From the NCBI GenBank assembly GCA_025642065.1, contig JAODUP010001182.1, forward strand, positions 26,001 through 90,000: a DNA stretch of 64,000 nt. Direction: 5' to 3'. The translations under genes were made by a program, and so were the position numbers. The DNA is from Paralvinella palmiformis. Taxonomy: Eukaryota; Annelida; Polychaeta; Terebellida; Alvinellidae. Within the stretch, counting starts at the first letter, position 1; the number at the start of each line of letters is the position of its first letter. Of this stretch, positions 1-12,239 are shown piece after piece. The notes under the pieces are model-generated. The model was given only the letters and a program-made list of their open reading frames with translations. It was not told the origin of the DNA and ran no database searches.

Positions 1-752
1 ATACAGGAGGTTTAACTTAAGTTTATTCCAAATCTAGATATGTACGATTAGTCAACAGTTTCAGTCCCAATTCTATCGCCATGGTAATATTGTACTTCCT
101 TGTTGTTTAGTTCCGTAATAAGCCGATCACATAACACCTAAGTATTACCTGTCTGACGGGATATTGTACTCATCTAAAGGTCAGCTAAGTCTTACGGATG
201 GCATTCTCTGCTTTTCGGGAGACAGGTGGATATTTATCCGACGGCAATCGAATTAATAATTAGCCACCTGGCATTAATTAGCATATCAGTATCAGTCTCC
301 GGAAGGGAATGTTAACGGATAACCGGATTTTCACACATCCGGATCATTTCCTGTGAGAACCATCGTTCTAATCATATTTAATGGTTCGTGATATTAAATG
401 GTGAATGGAGTTTCAGATATCGAGCCAGTTGACAAAGGTCACCAAACAGTCCCCCTCCCCCCGGAAGCGGGTGATCCTGGTTGCCCGGTCAAGAGAAAAA
501 ATCGTAAAGATCAATTGGAAAGGTTAAGTTTAGTGAAGTCATGGCGATACGTAAATATAACAATGGGAGGTAACTGAGAGGTAAATATAATTAATTATCA
601 AACAGAAAGTATTCAACCGATATTCTTGATTTCAATCTTACCATCAAAAGGTAAGTTGTCTAATTATTACCTGATTTTGTGAACTAAAATCGTACCCTTT
701 CTCTAGCCAAAAAAAAAACCCCGTTGGTGTTGATTTTAACTAAATAATTCCC
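1..752. other. Intergenic stretch, nothing recognised
   Basis: AT-rich single-copy-looking DNA with a C/G run near 452-463. No gene, RNA or repeat family of this window is seen. Confidence 0.5.
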
Positions 753-756
753 TTAA

Positions 757-1644
757 AGGCCCCGGACACTTTTTTACTGGAGAAATATCTTGCTTGTGTC
801 AAAATAATAGTTTAAACACAATGTTGCGTGTCTTCAAAACAAAATAATCCCAGTGGAAAAGTGCCCGTATTTGCTTGTGTTTCAGAGCCTGCAAGAGGGG
901 AGGCGCTGCGACATCTAGAGGGATTCGTTCATTGCATCAATAATAATAGCGAACATACATCTGGCATCAGATTCTGATTCGTAGATAAATCTGATAATTC
1001 TGATTTTGATGATTTTTATGATCGTATGTCGGAATTTTTTGTGGACAAAACGTATCCAACCCGCCCAAAAGTTCCCTTTTCAAACTACAGCGCCAAACTA
1101 TATATACAATGATTCTATAAGCTACTGTACATCTGAATAAACCAGTTGTAACACTAATACCACACTAGTTAACGCTATAAACAAAACCATTTCTACGACG
1201 AAACAAGAAATGGCGGTATCTATCACGCGATTATGTAGACATAGTACCAAATCTCACCTTTCAAACCAATAATGGCACATCTGTATACATTACTGCACCA
1301 AAATTGCATTTCACAATGATTCTATAAACTAATATACGTCTAAATAAACTGGTCGTAACACATAAAAACACGATGTCACACAGGTTCAAGCTGTAAACAA
1401 AACCATTTCCAAAACGAAACAAGCAGTGACGGCGTTTATCACGTGATCATGTTTTGCTGCTGTGACGTCACAAGCTGTATCGTTCGACCCGTTTTCGTTC
1501 ATTCGCGTTAGTTGCTTACAATAAAGTGCTGTGACGTAATGGGGTCACCGTTAAGAGAAACAATCGCAATTATTGTTTAACAATACAAAATGTAGAATTA
1601 GAAGCGAATGGAAACAATATCGAAAATTCAAATGTCCGAAGCCT
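757..1644. mobile_element. MITE-like element with TTAA target duplication (888 bp)
   Basis: The left end (AGGCCCCGGACACTTTTT) and the reverse complement of the right end (AGGCTTCGGACATTTG) form imperfect terminal inverted repeats, with C/T differences and one further change. Both ends abut TTAA (753-756 and 1645-1648), the target duplication typical of piggyBac-type and some other cut-and-paste elements. No transposase frame is present, so it is non-autonomous. It contains a diverged 207-bp tandem duplication and an internal inverted repeat near 763-860. Confidence 0.6.
1107..1480. repeat. Diverged 207-bp tandem duplication inside the MITE
   Basis: CAATGATTCTATAA occurs at 1107 and 1314. Downstream landmarks (AATAAACCAGTTGTAACAC against AATAAACTGGTCGTAACAC; AAACAAAACCATTTC twice; TATCACGCGATTATG against TATCACGTGATCATG) keep the same spacing. 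The period is 207 bp. Confidence 0.7.
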
Positions 1645-1834
1645 TTAAGACAAAGAATAAAGTAATCGCTTGTTGCACCAAACATATAATATAATAGAAT
1701 AGTCTTAGAAGGGGGTAGAATACTTGCTTAGAAGGGGTAAACTTATTACCTATTATCTTTTATCATAAATTATAGTTGTTAAAATTTCTATTGTTGCCGT
1801 TCTGATATAAAAGCATAACTAAAAATAATTTAAT

Positions 1835-2895
1835 AATATACAAAATTTATATAGCGCCCTATATAACCTGTAAGAAGGTTACTCTAAGGCGTTTGACAAT
1901 AAATAATTCATATGGATGTAACAGATTTACATCTTTAAAAATACATAATTCTTTCAGCCAAATACATAATATATTCAGCTAGGAAAAGCTGAAACAAAAT
2001 GATTAATTTTTATCTTCTTTTTGAAGGTATCAAGGGTCTTGCCCTTTCTGGTGGTTACTAGAAGATTATTCCATAAGGTTACAGCCGCCTTTCTGAAACA
2101 TTTATTACAGTATGTCACTCCACGTGTTGTGGGTACTGGCTAAGAATGCTCCAGACTCAAACCGTAGAGACCTTGTCGATTGATACGGAACGACAAGTTC
2201 CTCTAAGTACTGAGGGGCAGTCCCTTGAAGTGCCTTAAAGGTGTACATTAAAATCGATGCTACAGAAACAGTATTCTCACCTACCTGAAGCCATAATTCC
2301 TCATTTATCCCAACCTGATGTTTTGGCTTAAAGATGAGCTCTATCTTTTCTTCGTTTAACTTAAGCATGTTTGCACTCATCCAAGTACTGATATCAACCA
2401 ATTAAGCTTCCAATTTCTTTGCAACGTCGGACCAAGTTGTTTTGGGGCATGATCGCCATATAAACCTGGGTATCATCTGCATAACAGTGGTAGAGCAAAT
2501 TATGTCGGCTACATATCGCACCAATTGGTTTTGAATACAAACAGTACTTACGTGGTCCAAGTACCGATCCTTGTGGCACTCCAAAATTCAGGCACCAACC
2601 TTCTGATGTCGTCATTCCTATGGCAACACACTGAGATCTGTCACTCAAATAAGATTTGATCCAAGGGAAGGCACTTCCGGTTACTCTAAGCGAATGATCA
2701 AGGCGCGTTTAAAGATCTTGTGATCTGTGATATCGAAATCTGCGCATAAGTCAAGCAGAACTAATGCCGCCATACACTTCCTATCTAAAGCTTCAGCAAT
2801 GTCATGATGGACCTTCAGAAGCGCTGTCTCTGTACAGTGACCGCTACGGTAAGCTGACTGAAGATTATCGTGCAGTCTGTGACTACTCAAATTAT
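1835..2895 (-). pseudogene. Decayed CR1/L2-like LINE: reverse transcriptase fragments
   Basis: Minus-strand frames carry successive reverse transcriptase blocks. These are LQSAYRSGHCTETALLKVHH and LVLLDLCADFDITDH near 2690-2890, GVPQGSVLGP and YADDTQVY near 2450-2580, and DISTWMSANMLKLNEEK near 2350-2400. The frames shift twice and a segment is missing after VGENTVSVAS, before TFKALQGTAPQYLEELVVPY. The 3' end at about 1835-1895 has the TATATAGCGCC...AAGGCG hairpin-like tail of this LINE group. Functionally it was a retrotransposon polymerase; it is now dead. Confidence 0.85.
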
Positions 2896-3020
2896 ATCAT
2901 ATTAAGCCGATTGGGAACGAAAATAAATGAATGGATAAAAAGTTATAATTATTAAAATGTATTTTACTTTCTAAATCATTCATTATGGAAACACATTTAT
3001 TGTTTTATTGTATCATTAAT

Positions 3021-3209
3021 ACGCCTCCGTTGTCTAACTGGTAGCGTGTTGGATCACAACTCACTACCACCTGAGTTCTAGTCTCGGCGTGGACATATCT
3101 GAACGCTGTTTCAACTTTGACTTTGCTTCGTTACCTGTGGAGGTCGCTCGGCCCATTTAACCTACCATGTGCACAAAAGTGGCCGTAAAATATCAATCAT
3201 CGTCTTGTG
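3021..3209 (+). mobile_element. SINE-A copy, full length
   Basis: tRNA-derived head with A box (GTCTAACTGGTAGCGTGTTGG) and degraded B box (GAGTTCTAGTCTC). The family body follows (CTTTGACTT...GAGGTCGCTCGGCCCATTTA), then the tail GTGCACAAAAGTGGCCGTAAA and a CAATCATC end. RNA polymerase III promoter boxes are seen; mobility needs a partner LINE. Confidence 0.8.
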
Positions 3210-3356
3210 TATCAGGTTGTCAAATTATCTATAGGACAATATATCTCATCGGTAAATGGGGTTATTATAATAAAGATAGATATAAAGATACCAAGTTTTG
3301 TATCTTAAGTTGTGACGGTTTCCAAAAACCTACTTCTTACGTCTTTGGTCTTATGA

Positions 3357-3534
3357 CGTTGGCCACTTTTGTGCACAGACTAGGCCAAATGGGGGGCACT
3401 ACATCCAGAGAAAATTAGACGAATTGAAAGATGAAATACCCTTCTGATAAAGCCCGGCCGGAAATTGAACCCAGGTACTTTATAGATCTGTGGCCAACCT
3501 CGCTACCAGTTACGCCATGGATGCAGGTCTACTT
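3357..3534 (-). mobile_element. SINE-A related copy, inverted to the previous one
   Basis: Read on the minus strand: A box (TGGTAGCGAGGTTGGCC), B box GGGTTCAATTTC, body AGGGTATTTCATCTTTC and tail GTGCACAAAAGTGGCC. It differs from SINE-A in the head and belongs with the copies at 59050 and 61763. It faces the 3021-3209 copy across about 150 bp. Confidence 0.7.
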
Positions 3535-3546
3535 TATCAACACCAT

Positions 3547-3555
3547 GATGTTTAT

Positions 3556-3623
<68 letters not shown>
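3547..3623. repeat. (AT)n microsatellite
   Basis: About 38 uninterrupted AT dinucleotides. Confidence 0.95.
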
Positions 3624-3626
<3 letters not shown>

Positions 3627-4026
3627 GAAACAGAGAGAGAGGGAGAGGAAGGTGATTGTCAATCACAATAAACACCAAATGTAATTTAAATGTAAGTTAT
3701 TTCCGTCTATAACCAACAACAATCTAGTTTGGGCCAACAATTAGCTCGTACACTATTTTTAAACCGATCTCAATATAAACTTCTAACGTCATACAAACCC
3801 AACAGCGAATAACGTAATCCTCGTGTTTGTATGGTAATTAGTACCCGAAGGCCAATTTTGTCAACAGAGGAACCTACATCCACGACTACCTGTTTTGGAA
3901 GACCATAGGTAACAAATAATTAATATAGCTCATCCTTTGAAAATAGTTGGCCTTTACCGCTTCATACACGCAAAACAAACGTTTCACTATAATACATAAT
4001 CGATTTTCTTCAGATTGTCTCCCAAA

Positions 4027-4118
4027 AAGGGTGTTTCTTCTTTCACCTCGCCTCGTTACCTTTTGGGGTCTCTCGGTTCACATTGTGCCTACCTTGTGCA
4101 CAAAAGCGCCCGTCATGC
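4027..4118 (+). mobile_element. SINE-A 3' fragment
   Basis: Only the body and tail remain (GGGTGTTTCTTCTTTCACC ... TTGTGCACAAAAGCGCCCGT); the tRNA head is absent. Confidence 0.65.
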
Positions 4119-4545
4119 AGCAACATTTACAATTACATTATTTCAGGTGGTCTGCCACTTCATCTGACGTCATCAGCTGAAGTAGGTCACGTTACCCCAC
4201 ATGGGTATTAGATATCTCGTCAACCTTAAGTATGAAGCGTGAATGGAGACTTCTAAGTTTATATAACAACATTCAAAGAGAAGAGACAGAAATACCCCAG
4301 CAATTACTGACTCGGGAAGGGAACGAGATTATTTTGAGAGTTTTCAGCAGACGATATTGTCTCGATTGAATGGATCCAATCAGCATCCAGGGATTTCCAA
4401 GTGATATTTTCTGATTGCCGGGAACAAACAATGACGGTCTTCCGTCTGAAATATAGTAGACGATCTTGATAAAAGTGGTCTTAAGTCGACTATGAAACAG
4501 CAAAAGATGGGAAAAACTGAGAGACACAGACAGATCGCATCAACT

Positions 4546-4703
<158 letters not shown>

Positions 4704-5015
4704 CACACATGGCGAGTGAAAGAGAGAGAGAAAGTCCTACAATTCGCCCAACTTGAAAATATTGATTTAAACTGGTTAGACCGATTTATACTAGTTACGA
4801 TATAGATACGTTACCGCGAAACCAGTGTAAAAACTAAGCATGAGACTCTTAATCTTTTTTGTAAAACAACGTAGTCGTTATCCACAGAAATATTATTATA
4901 ATATCATGAATAACCTACATTATTACCTCCTTTACCATGATGAATATTCATTAATAATATAATTAATCTCTCTCTCTCTCTCTCTCTCTCTCTAATAGCA
5001 TCCTTAGTCGGGGTG

Positions 5016-5110
5016 GGGGGGGGGCGGTTAAATTATCGTACAGGATAAGACGTTTAGCCGGTGGGGAGGGGGCGGGGCGGTGAAATATCGTATAAAATAT
5101 GACCGAAAAC
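5016..5110 (+). repeat. Short tandem pair with G-rich blocks, possible G-quadruplex
   Basis: Two roughly 50-bp units each start with a G-rich block (5017-5038 and 5060-5081, the latter with runs of 4, 5 and 4 G) followed by a GTTAAATTATCGTA or GTGAAATATCGTA-like stretch. Quadruplex formation is inference. Confidence 0.4.
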
Positions 5111-5332
5111 AATTATTCTATTTTAACCCAACGATAGTAGACTTTTATCTTATAGGCCGGAGCCTTTTTAGTGATGGATGAAATATCGCACAAGACATGT
5201 AACACTGGAATTTAATATCACAAATTGGACGTATATAAGGCAGCAGGCTATCAAGAAGCTGACGGGGCAGTGAATAGACGTCGGTCAAGGTCATGATAAA
5301 ACACTTATATTATCAATAAAATAAATTATGTG

Positions 5333-5333
<1 letters not shown>

Positions 5334-5390
<57 letters not shown>

Positions 5391-5404
5391 TTATTTATTT
5401 GTCT

Positions 5405-5476
<72 letters not shown>
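5334..5476. repeat. (AT)n then (GT)n microsatellites
   Basis: AT at about 5334-5385, a short TTTA spacer, then GT at about 5409-5476. The GT block directly joins a GT-repeat family copy. Confidence 0.95.
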
Positions 5477-5479
<3 letters not shown>

Positions 5480-5569
5480 AGCTGTGTATAATAAGGCACA
5501 GGCACAGAGAATCTCGAACCGTGAATTCAAACTCTGGACGTTTCTTCAGGGGACTGAATCCAGAGTGGC

Positions 5570-5572
<3 letters not shown>
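5477..5572 (+). repeat. GT-repeat family copy 1
   Basis: Shares TAAGGCACAGGCACAGAGAA, TCAAACTCTGGACG and CTTCAGGGGACTGAATCC with copies at 39133, 55060 and 56455. It is bounded on both sides by (GT)n, and the terminal hairpin segment is missing. Confidence 0.7.
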
Positions 5573-5611
<39 letters not shown>

Positions 5612-5730
5612 TATGTGTGGGTGTTTATCTGTATTTATATTTCCCCCTGTCTGGCCGATAGTCTGTCTGTCTGTCTGTCTGTATATCTGTATGTCTGTCT
5701 GTCTCTGTGTCTGTCTGTCCATCTGTCCGT
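5573..5730. repeat. (GT)n and (CTGT)n microsatellites
   Basis: GT at 5573-5608, then an imperfect CTGT/TGTC stretch to about 5730. Confidence 0.9.
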
Positions 5731-5799
5731 GTTGCCAATCCCGTTCAGTGACTCTTTCTAATCAGGATTCTAGGAATCACCCCGGATGTGACCCCAAAA

Positions 5800-6110
5800 G
5801 CTGACAGATTGCGCCACCTCGCCATTTTGACATCTCGGAGCCACTCCGATGACGACCGCAAATCACCGGAAGTCCACTCACTGAGCACGCGCTAAATACG
5901 TCATAAGCAGCCTCGATCTGATAAATGGCCGTCACGTGACCAGTTTCCTAACATACGTCAGCGGGACAGGCCAGTGATCGCCGATGGCCGGCCATCACGC
6001 CCCCTGGACCCAGACGCCAGCAAGATTCGCCGAAATGACCGCGAAATGATTAATTTAGCGGATTTTCGCGGATTTTCCATGAGCCAATGGCCCACAGACG
6101 GAACTATCCG
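5800..6110. promoter_or_regulatory. CpG-rich block, possible conserved non-coding element
   Basis: Dense CpG, no simple repeats and several GCC/GGCC palindromes (GATGGCCGGCCATC). It contains a CACGTG E-box within GTCACGTGAC at about 5932. There is no coding frame. Role unknown. Confidence 0.25.
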
Positions 6111-6325
6111 GATTTAAATATCGCCGAAAATGTTCCGATCCGGAACAAATTGGCGGATTGCTAAATCCGCTTTAGCCGGCGGCACGTAGCTAATTGGGCT
6201 CTGTAACGGGATAACCGGGATTTCGAGTTCGGGATTACCTTTCATAGTTGACCCAAGACAAACATCATATATCTCCCGAATGACTGTCCGATAGAACGGT
6301 ATCCGGTTCGAATCCGTCAGTAAGA

Positions 6326-6480
6326 CACCCCGATGGTGCTGCGATAAGAGCACCGACACTGAAACGAACCGATCTAGGTTCGAATCCCAGCCATTACTGT
6401 AATCTGGGATGTTTACTTTAGGTAATAGAACCTCCGTCTTATGTCCTCGGTGTGTCCAGCGCTGAGTCTAAACGAGCATT
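6326..6480 (+). mobile_element. SINE-like element with tRNA-type head (GGGATGTTT family)
   Basis: A box-like CCGATGGTGCTGCGATAAGAGC, B box AGGTTCGAATCCC, then TGGGATGTTTACTTTAGG and a GTGTGTCCAGCGCTGAGTC stretch. The layout matches the copy at 27443, which has the same A-box start and GGGATGTTTCGACC. Confidence 0.55.
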
Positions 6481-6750
6481 AGCCCTATCTGTTGTGTTCT
6501 GGAAAGGGATATGGTACACGGGTTCCTAAGCCGCCAAGCAAAAACAAAAAGCGAATCACCTACAGCCGTGGAGTTTGGGAGTAGAACACCCAAGTCAGAT
6601 CACGGCAGCAGTGATAATGTTTAGATTAATTATCCAAGCAGCCCAATTTATAGCTATCTTTCAATTGCTGTATCTTTCTTCAAATCAATACTATATAAAC
6701 TGTACACGCCAATTGCCACTGTGTCTATATGTCTGTCTGTCCATCTGTCC

Positions 6751-6752
<2 letters not shown>

Positions 6753-6844
<92 letters not shown>

Positions 6845-7020
6845 CCCATATGTCTGTCTGTCTGTCTGTATGTGTGAATGTATATATGTATGTAGGTATG
6901 TCTCTGTCTGTCTCTCCATCTGTCTGCCCGTCTGTCTGTCTATATGTCTATCTTCCTTGTTCACCTATCTGTTCTGGATGTCTGTCTATGACTTTCTGTC
7001 TGTCTGTCTCTCTGTCTCTG
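6753..7020. repeat. (TC)n(AT)n then degenerate (TGTC)n
   Basis: TC at about 6753-6784, AT at 6785-6841, then imperfect TGTC/TCTG repeats to about 7020. Long open frames here are repeat artefacts. Confidence 0.9.
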
Positions 7021-7029
7021 TATCCGTGT

Positions 7030-7712
7030 TCTATTCACTGATTGTTTGTTCTCGTATTTCGCCTATTTACTCCAAACAGTCGACCTGTCGGCATCGACAT
7101 ACTGTCACTATGACACAGGGTCACTGTGACACAAAAACGGCTTATAGAACGAACCGCCTTGAGAAGATCAAAGTAAACTAGGTTTTATCTCTAGAATGCC
7201 GCGAAATCTGGTCCACTTATTTATGCGTCGTAAATGTTCGGTCTTTGTACATCCTATCTCTTGTTATCTTTACACCGTCTGTTACCTGGTGTCAGTCTTA
7301 ACGAAATGGTGGATTCTCAGCTACCAATAATAGCCTTTAATTCTAATCTTAAAACTGAAACACCCGATTTGTTTTTCTTTATTTTTCGAATAAATCATAT
7401 TTGTAACCATTATTGAGATTAGACTGAAAATGTTTACATTCATCCATGCCTTTGTCATGCATTTTCGGATAGACTATTATAACTCAACCCCAACCATGCC
7501 CCCCCCCCCCCAAACCCCCTAACCCCCCGCCGCCATTATATGACAAATCGATTATAACAGCAACTGCCTACACCAAAAGCCATAATGGTTCCGTCCGTGT
7601 GTATTATATTATTACACGAAATATTCAAACATTACCTTAGCACTACAGTTGAATACCTGATTTAACTCATATCCATTAGTAGGCCATCCCTAGAAGGTCA
7701 TCCAGCCCGCCG
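7030..7712. other. Intergenic stretch, nothing recognised
   Basis: Mixed-composition DNA with a C run near 7499-7510. No gene or repeat family seen. Confidence 0.4.
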
Positions 7713-7713
7713 C

Positions 7714-7812
7714 GCGCCTCCGTGGTCCAGCGGTAGCATGTTTGACCACAGATCACCATTTAGTCTACCATGGACACAAAAGTGGCCGTAAAACACCGAT
7801 CATCGTCATCAC
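7714..7812 (+). mobile_element. SINE-A copy with internal deletion
   Basis: The A box region (GTGGTCCAGCGGTAGCATG) is followed by GACCACAGATCACC. It then jumps directly to TTTAGTCTACCATG and the tail GTGGCCGTAAAACACC. The B box and central body are missing. Confidence 0.8.
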
Positions 7813-8131
7813 CAAAACTGCTGCATTTGCAAATACAAGTGTCTTTTAGCAGTAAAGTGTTTTGGGTTTAGCAGCGGCCACTTGGTAGAACCAGTTGTGC
7901 TCTAAGAGATTGGAAGTGTGTCTTCTCTTGAAAAGTTTTAATCTGTTCTAAAGACTTACCTGTTAACGGTTTTGTTCCCCAACTAAACAGCGTCCACTAT
8001 ATAATATCATTCGCTGAATTAAACACATCATATTTGGACTACAACTGGCAACTCTTTCAATAGCTCTATCTCATAATGGCTCTTTGTTACATATATTATT
8101 ATTATTATTATTATTATCATCATCATCATAG

Positions 8132-8166
<35 letters not shown>

Positions 8167-9200
8167 CCATTGGTGGTTGATAAACTGAACCGATCAATTC
8201 CATATTTCTACTCCATCACCCTATCATCGAACCCATCTGGCGTTTATAGCCCAGAAATGGAACCCTTACAGCTGTGTATAGATCACGATATGTGTCGTAA
8301 GGTTAGTAATAACTGCATGTAAAGTTTGATTTAAATGCTCACATATTATTAACAATTCGTGTGATAGGTGATTATTTAACAAATAGTTGGCATAAAAATT
8401 AATGTGGAAACAAAGACGAAAACATATAAAAAATATATATTCTATATTTAGAAGGCAGCCGTATATGTGATTTATGATTTGAGGTCAGGTACCACATTTA
8501 ATATGATTTGGTAGTTTCTGGTAAACTGCAGTAAGTTCAACCCATATTTAATTTATTTACATTTGGGTAATTGGCCCTTGATTTTAGGTTTGATATAATA
8601 ATTAATATTTGTATTCATTTGTGAGGGAATTATTATAATTTGTTCACGATTTATTTAAAAACTAGCATACAGATTTATATATCTTTGAGTTGCATACCTG
8701 TATACGTTTCCAAACGTTCATATATGCGTACGTGCGTGCTTCCATGCATGCGCGTGCGCGTGTGTATGTATGCGTGTGTGTGCGTGTGTGTGCATGCGCG
8801 TATGCGTTGTAGCGTACGCGCGCGCGACCGGGTACAATTTATAATCAGTGGTAACTATAGTTTAGTAAACATCACTTGGCCCATCAGACATTTAAATAAG
8901 ATCGTATTCCTTATACACGCCATAATCAAATAACTCAACCATTTTTTTAAGCCGTTTTATTGTCTACAGATGTACATACGTCGACTAATACGTGTTTCGC
9001 TTAACATTGAAACATAGAAAATTCCAGTTTGCCGCCGATCTGTGTGCCAGTCATTTTCAAAGCTGGCTGGTTTGGGGTCTGGTTTTCCTCAACAACTTGG
9101 CATCTGGACTATATAACACTAGTATTAGACACATATAAACTCCAATGCCAACTAATATCCTCTGACTCATCTCTGCTGACTTGTCTTGTCTTGTTGAAGT
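7813..9200. other. Intergenic stretch with short (ATT)n/(ATC)n and GT-rich tracts
   Basis: (ATT)n/(ATC)n at about 8095-8166 and an alternating purine-pyrimidine GT/CG tract at 8735-8825 (possible Z-DNA). No gene recognised. Confidence 0.5.
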
Positions 9201-9440
9201 TTGGGCTAGAGAACCCTGGCTGTCGCCTATCGGGCACAGCCGCCTGCTGTTGACTTATGTTACAATGAAGATGAGCGTAGCCGAAGGTCGTAAGTCGACG
9301 ACTACCTGGTGCCTGATCTGCCGAAATGTGACGTGGTGGCTCCGTGATACTGGTGGTGAGTGAGAAAATGGGAGTTTCTGGGTTCAAATACCAGTGACAG
9401 GATACTGAGTATTCTTGAACTATGGCTGAGTGACTCATCG
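9200..9440 (+). mobile_element. Possible SINE-like or composite repeat
   Basis: A hairpin (GGCTGT...GCACAGCC, 9219-9242) is shared with 62655-62680. Downstream a tRNA-like segment has an A-box-like TGGCTCCGTGATACTGG and a B-box-like GGGTTCAAATACC. The family is not defined. Confidence 0.35.
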
Positions 9441-10246
9441 GTAAAATGAGTTGAAGGGTAATAGATTATTGTGTGCATTATGAATATATAATAATAACTA
9501 TTATTATTGTTATTATTATTATTATTGTTATTATATTACTGAAGTGGATTTATCAATGCACGTTTAATTTCATATGGCATTCAAAGTGTGCTGTTCGGTG
9601 ATAGATTAACCCCGATTTCATTAATTATCTATACCACATACAAATGCCCAAAAGCGTATATCATTAAGATAAAGTGAATCATCCTTTTGTTTATAAACTA
9701 TTTATTATAACTCGATCTCTCCCTTTCGGGGATTCCTTTTTTTAAATCAAACTAAAAATAATGTTACTGATTGGCAGATTTACGACCAATTCAGCAGACA
9801 TGATAATGACGGGTTTATTATTTTTTTTCTAAATTAAACATCATGCTGAAATAAATCACGTGATACTTCAGTAGCGAATATATTTTTTTTTAAATCAATT
9901 GTCCGGAAATTGCCGGTAAAACCGAAATAAACATTCCAGAATTATCATAAAATAGAAAACCGATTTCTAAGTTCTTAAAGTTTTGACGAGAAAACGTTCA
10001 TTTCTTTTAAATAGAACGGATGACGCATATCAAGTCACTTGTCTTACGGCTGCAGCGGTGACGAGAAAAATTGCCCGTCACGTGACTAAACCGCGTGAAG
10101 TCTGGATGATGTTTAGTGCTTTGAGTTGTAATCAGATCTGAGCGACTGAGCATTGGAACAACAGGATAACGATCAATTGTGGCCAGGGACATACACAATT
10201 TGGGAAACTAATTTTATATCAGTAAATACTTCTACATTAGAGTTAA

Positions 10247-10875
10247 GCTAAAATTCCATATACGCGGTATGCAGTATGCGGTAACGGCAAAAGTGGAACA
10301 GCAAGTAAGCAGACGCCAGCACTTCCATATATCCGGATGCGGTATACGATTTGTCCTGGGGCTGCGTATCGATGGGGATACGACAAACTGAATCGCTCCA
10401 TGTAGCGATTCGTACGGCAACTTGTAGAAAACCGGACGGGGGAAAATCTAGAATATGACGTCATGGGCAGGTGTTTCCCGAACAATTTGGCGGGAATTTA
10501 TTAGATTCTCTGGTCAACCTGAAGTATCGTTCGAATTTCTCGGCATCAAATTGTAGTTCAAATCTTAGGCATATTGCTGAACAATCATTCAAAGGCTGTA
10601 ACAACAAGATATTGTCTTAATAATACGTTTATAAGTATTTTATGGAATGTATAATGTATCAATTTGTTTTGGGTGAGTAACCGCTCCCCCCCCCCACATA
10701 TACACATCTGTCGGGTTTTCTTTGCTATCTGTATGTCTGTTGTATTGCCACGTTCTTAGCATGAGAGACTGAAAACGCATGGGAACGCACGTTCATATGG
10801 AATCACACATATCGCATGCCGGATGCCGCATGCGGCATCACGCATGCCGCATACCGCGTATATGGAATCTAAGCC
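10247..10875. mobile_element. MITE-like element with TTAA target duplication (629 bp)
   Basis: Both ends carry ATTCCATATACGCGGTATGC in inverted orientation (right end read as reverse complement), preceded by GCTAAA or GGCTTAG. TTAA flanks both ends (10243-10246 and 10876-10879). Subterminal GCGGTATGCGG-type motifs are repeated and inverted, including an internal TTCCATATATCCGGATGCGG. No transposase frame is present, so it is non-autonomous. The TTAA duplication is typical of the piggyBac type. Confidence 0.75.
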
Positions 10876-11129
10876 TTAAATATCAGATTTCGGGGGGTGG
10901 ATGGAAGAAAGCAAAGGGTCAAGGTCACTTTACCCAAGGTATTACGTGTTTACGACCCAATTGGAAATTAACACCAATTTTATTTTCTACCGGTAAAAGC
11001 AACCTTAATCATATAAACCGTTTTTAGAGATTTCAAGAGACTAGTCACCAGATCAGCTAGAAACGGAAAGGTACACTCCCACGCCATTTGCATGCGGCGA
11101 ATACCTGCATAGGTCAATGCCAAAGTAAC

Positions 11130-11318
11130 AGCCCACCTCTAACACAGACTAAAAACACATCTGTTTAAGGTCGCTTTCACAGACAAATAATAATTATATT
11201 TTAAATCAATTACAGGGTTTTTACAAACAAATTATTTGGGGTATTATTATATTACGTGTTATTTGTACAGCGCCATTGAATGGCTCCTGCTAGTAAGAGC
11301 GCTTTTTATTAAATATAC
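11130..11318 (+). mobile_element. LINE 3' end fragment (same family as 48527 and 50785)
   Basis: AAAACACATCTGTTTAAGGTCGCTTTC is followed by the family terminus TTTGTACAGCGCCATTGAATGG and CTCCTGCTAGTAAGAGCGC. It corresponds to the last codons and 3' UTR of the LINE. The rest is truncated. Confidence 0.8.
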
Positions 11319-11811
11319 ATTGGCTTTCGTCAACTAATCTGACAGAAGATGCGGCTAACAGATAACAAACAAGCTTATCCCTAAGTAACGCGTAAATTAC
11401 TCTGATAGTAAATAAACCCGTAATTATTTTAAACATACACTAAAGCCTTCCAATCAGAGACTTCTCTGTGTCGCAGGTTAATGGCCAATCAGCGACCAGT
11501 TCGACAAAACAAACTAATATTTTTAGAAAGTTTTACTATATTTCCGCTTTTTCTCAGCTGCGACATATTGCTAAGAGGGGATCACAAAGACAGGGGGGGG
11601 GGGATATTCCCAAGATCATCGCCCAGTAGTTTCCTACAACTACGTCTTCTGGATAATGTGTTTAAAAGATTCCAAATGACCATTGCCTATATTATTTGTT
11701 AAATGGTAATTTATGCTTTTGCAAATTCGACAATATAATAATAATAATAATAATAATAATATTAATGGCCGAAATGGCAGCCATTTTGCAGAGCTGGTTA
11801 CCTCAAATCAG

Positions 11812-12043
11812 GGAGATGCGTATGGTCTGTAATTTACAGCATCAACAAGGGGACTAATTCTAAATAAATTTAGAATTGACAATAAATGCCATATTCGGCG
11901 GAGAAAACCTTGCTGCTTCCTGGTTGAATGAAAAACTCCTACTATAATGCCACGTACAGCCGGGTTTCGAACCTCCGACAGCCCGCATAATATGACCATA
12001 GCCATTGCTAAATAGTCCCGCACTCTACCGATGAGGCCACAGC
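11812..12043 (-). mobile_element. tRNA-derived SINE (SINE-D), minus strand
   Basis: Minus strand: A box GTGGCCTCATCGGTAGAGTG and B box GAGGTTCGAAACCC. A non-tRNA body follows and ends CAGACCATACGCATCTCCC. One copy is seen in the window. Confidence 0.55.
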
Positions 12044-12176
12044 GTAGAGTCTTTCGTCATATATTCCTCCGTGATTTAAAGAAATTGTCATCATTATAAT
12101 ACGGCACTATAAGAAACCCTAAAGAAAAAACCTCACGCCAAACAGGCTTCTAATTGTCACACGATCACAATGAGTC

Positions 12177-12215
12177 AGTGAGTCAGTGAGTGAGTCAGTC
12201 AGTCAGTCAGTCATT
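12177..12215. repeat. (GTGA)/(GTCA) tetranucleotide tract
   Basis: Short mix of GAGT and CAGT units, the same compound type as at 24930 and 33752. Confidence 0.8.
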
Positions 12216-12239
12216 GGGCGAGTTCTCTATATCCCACAA

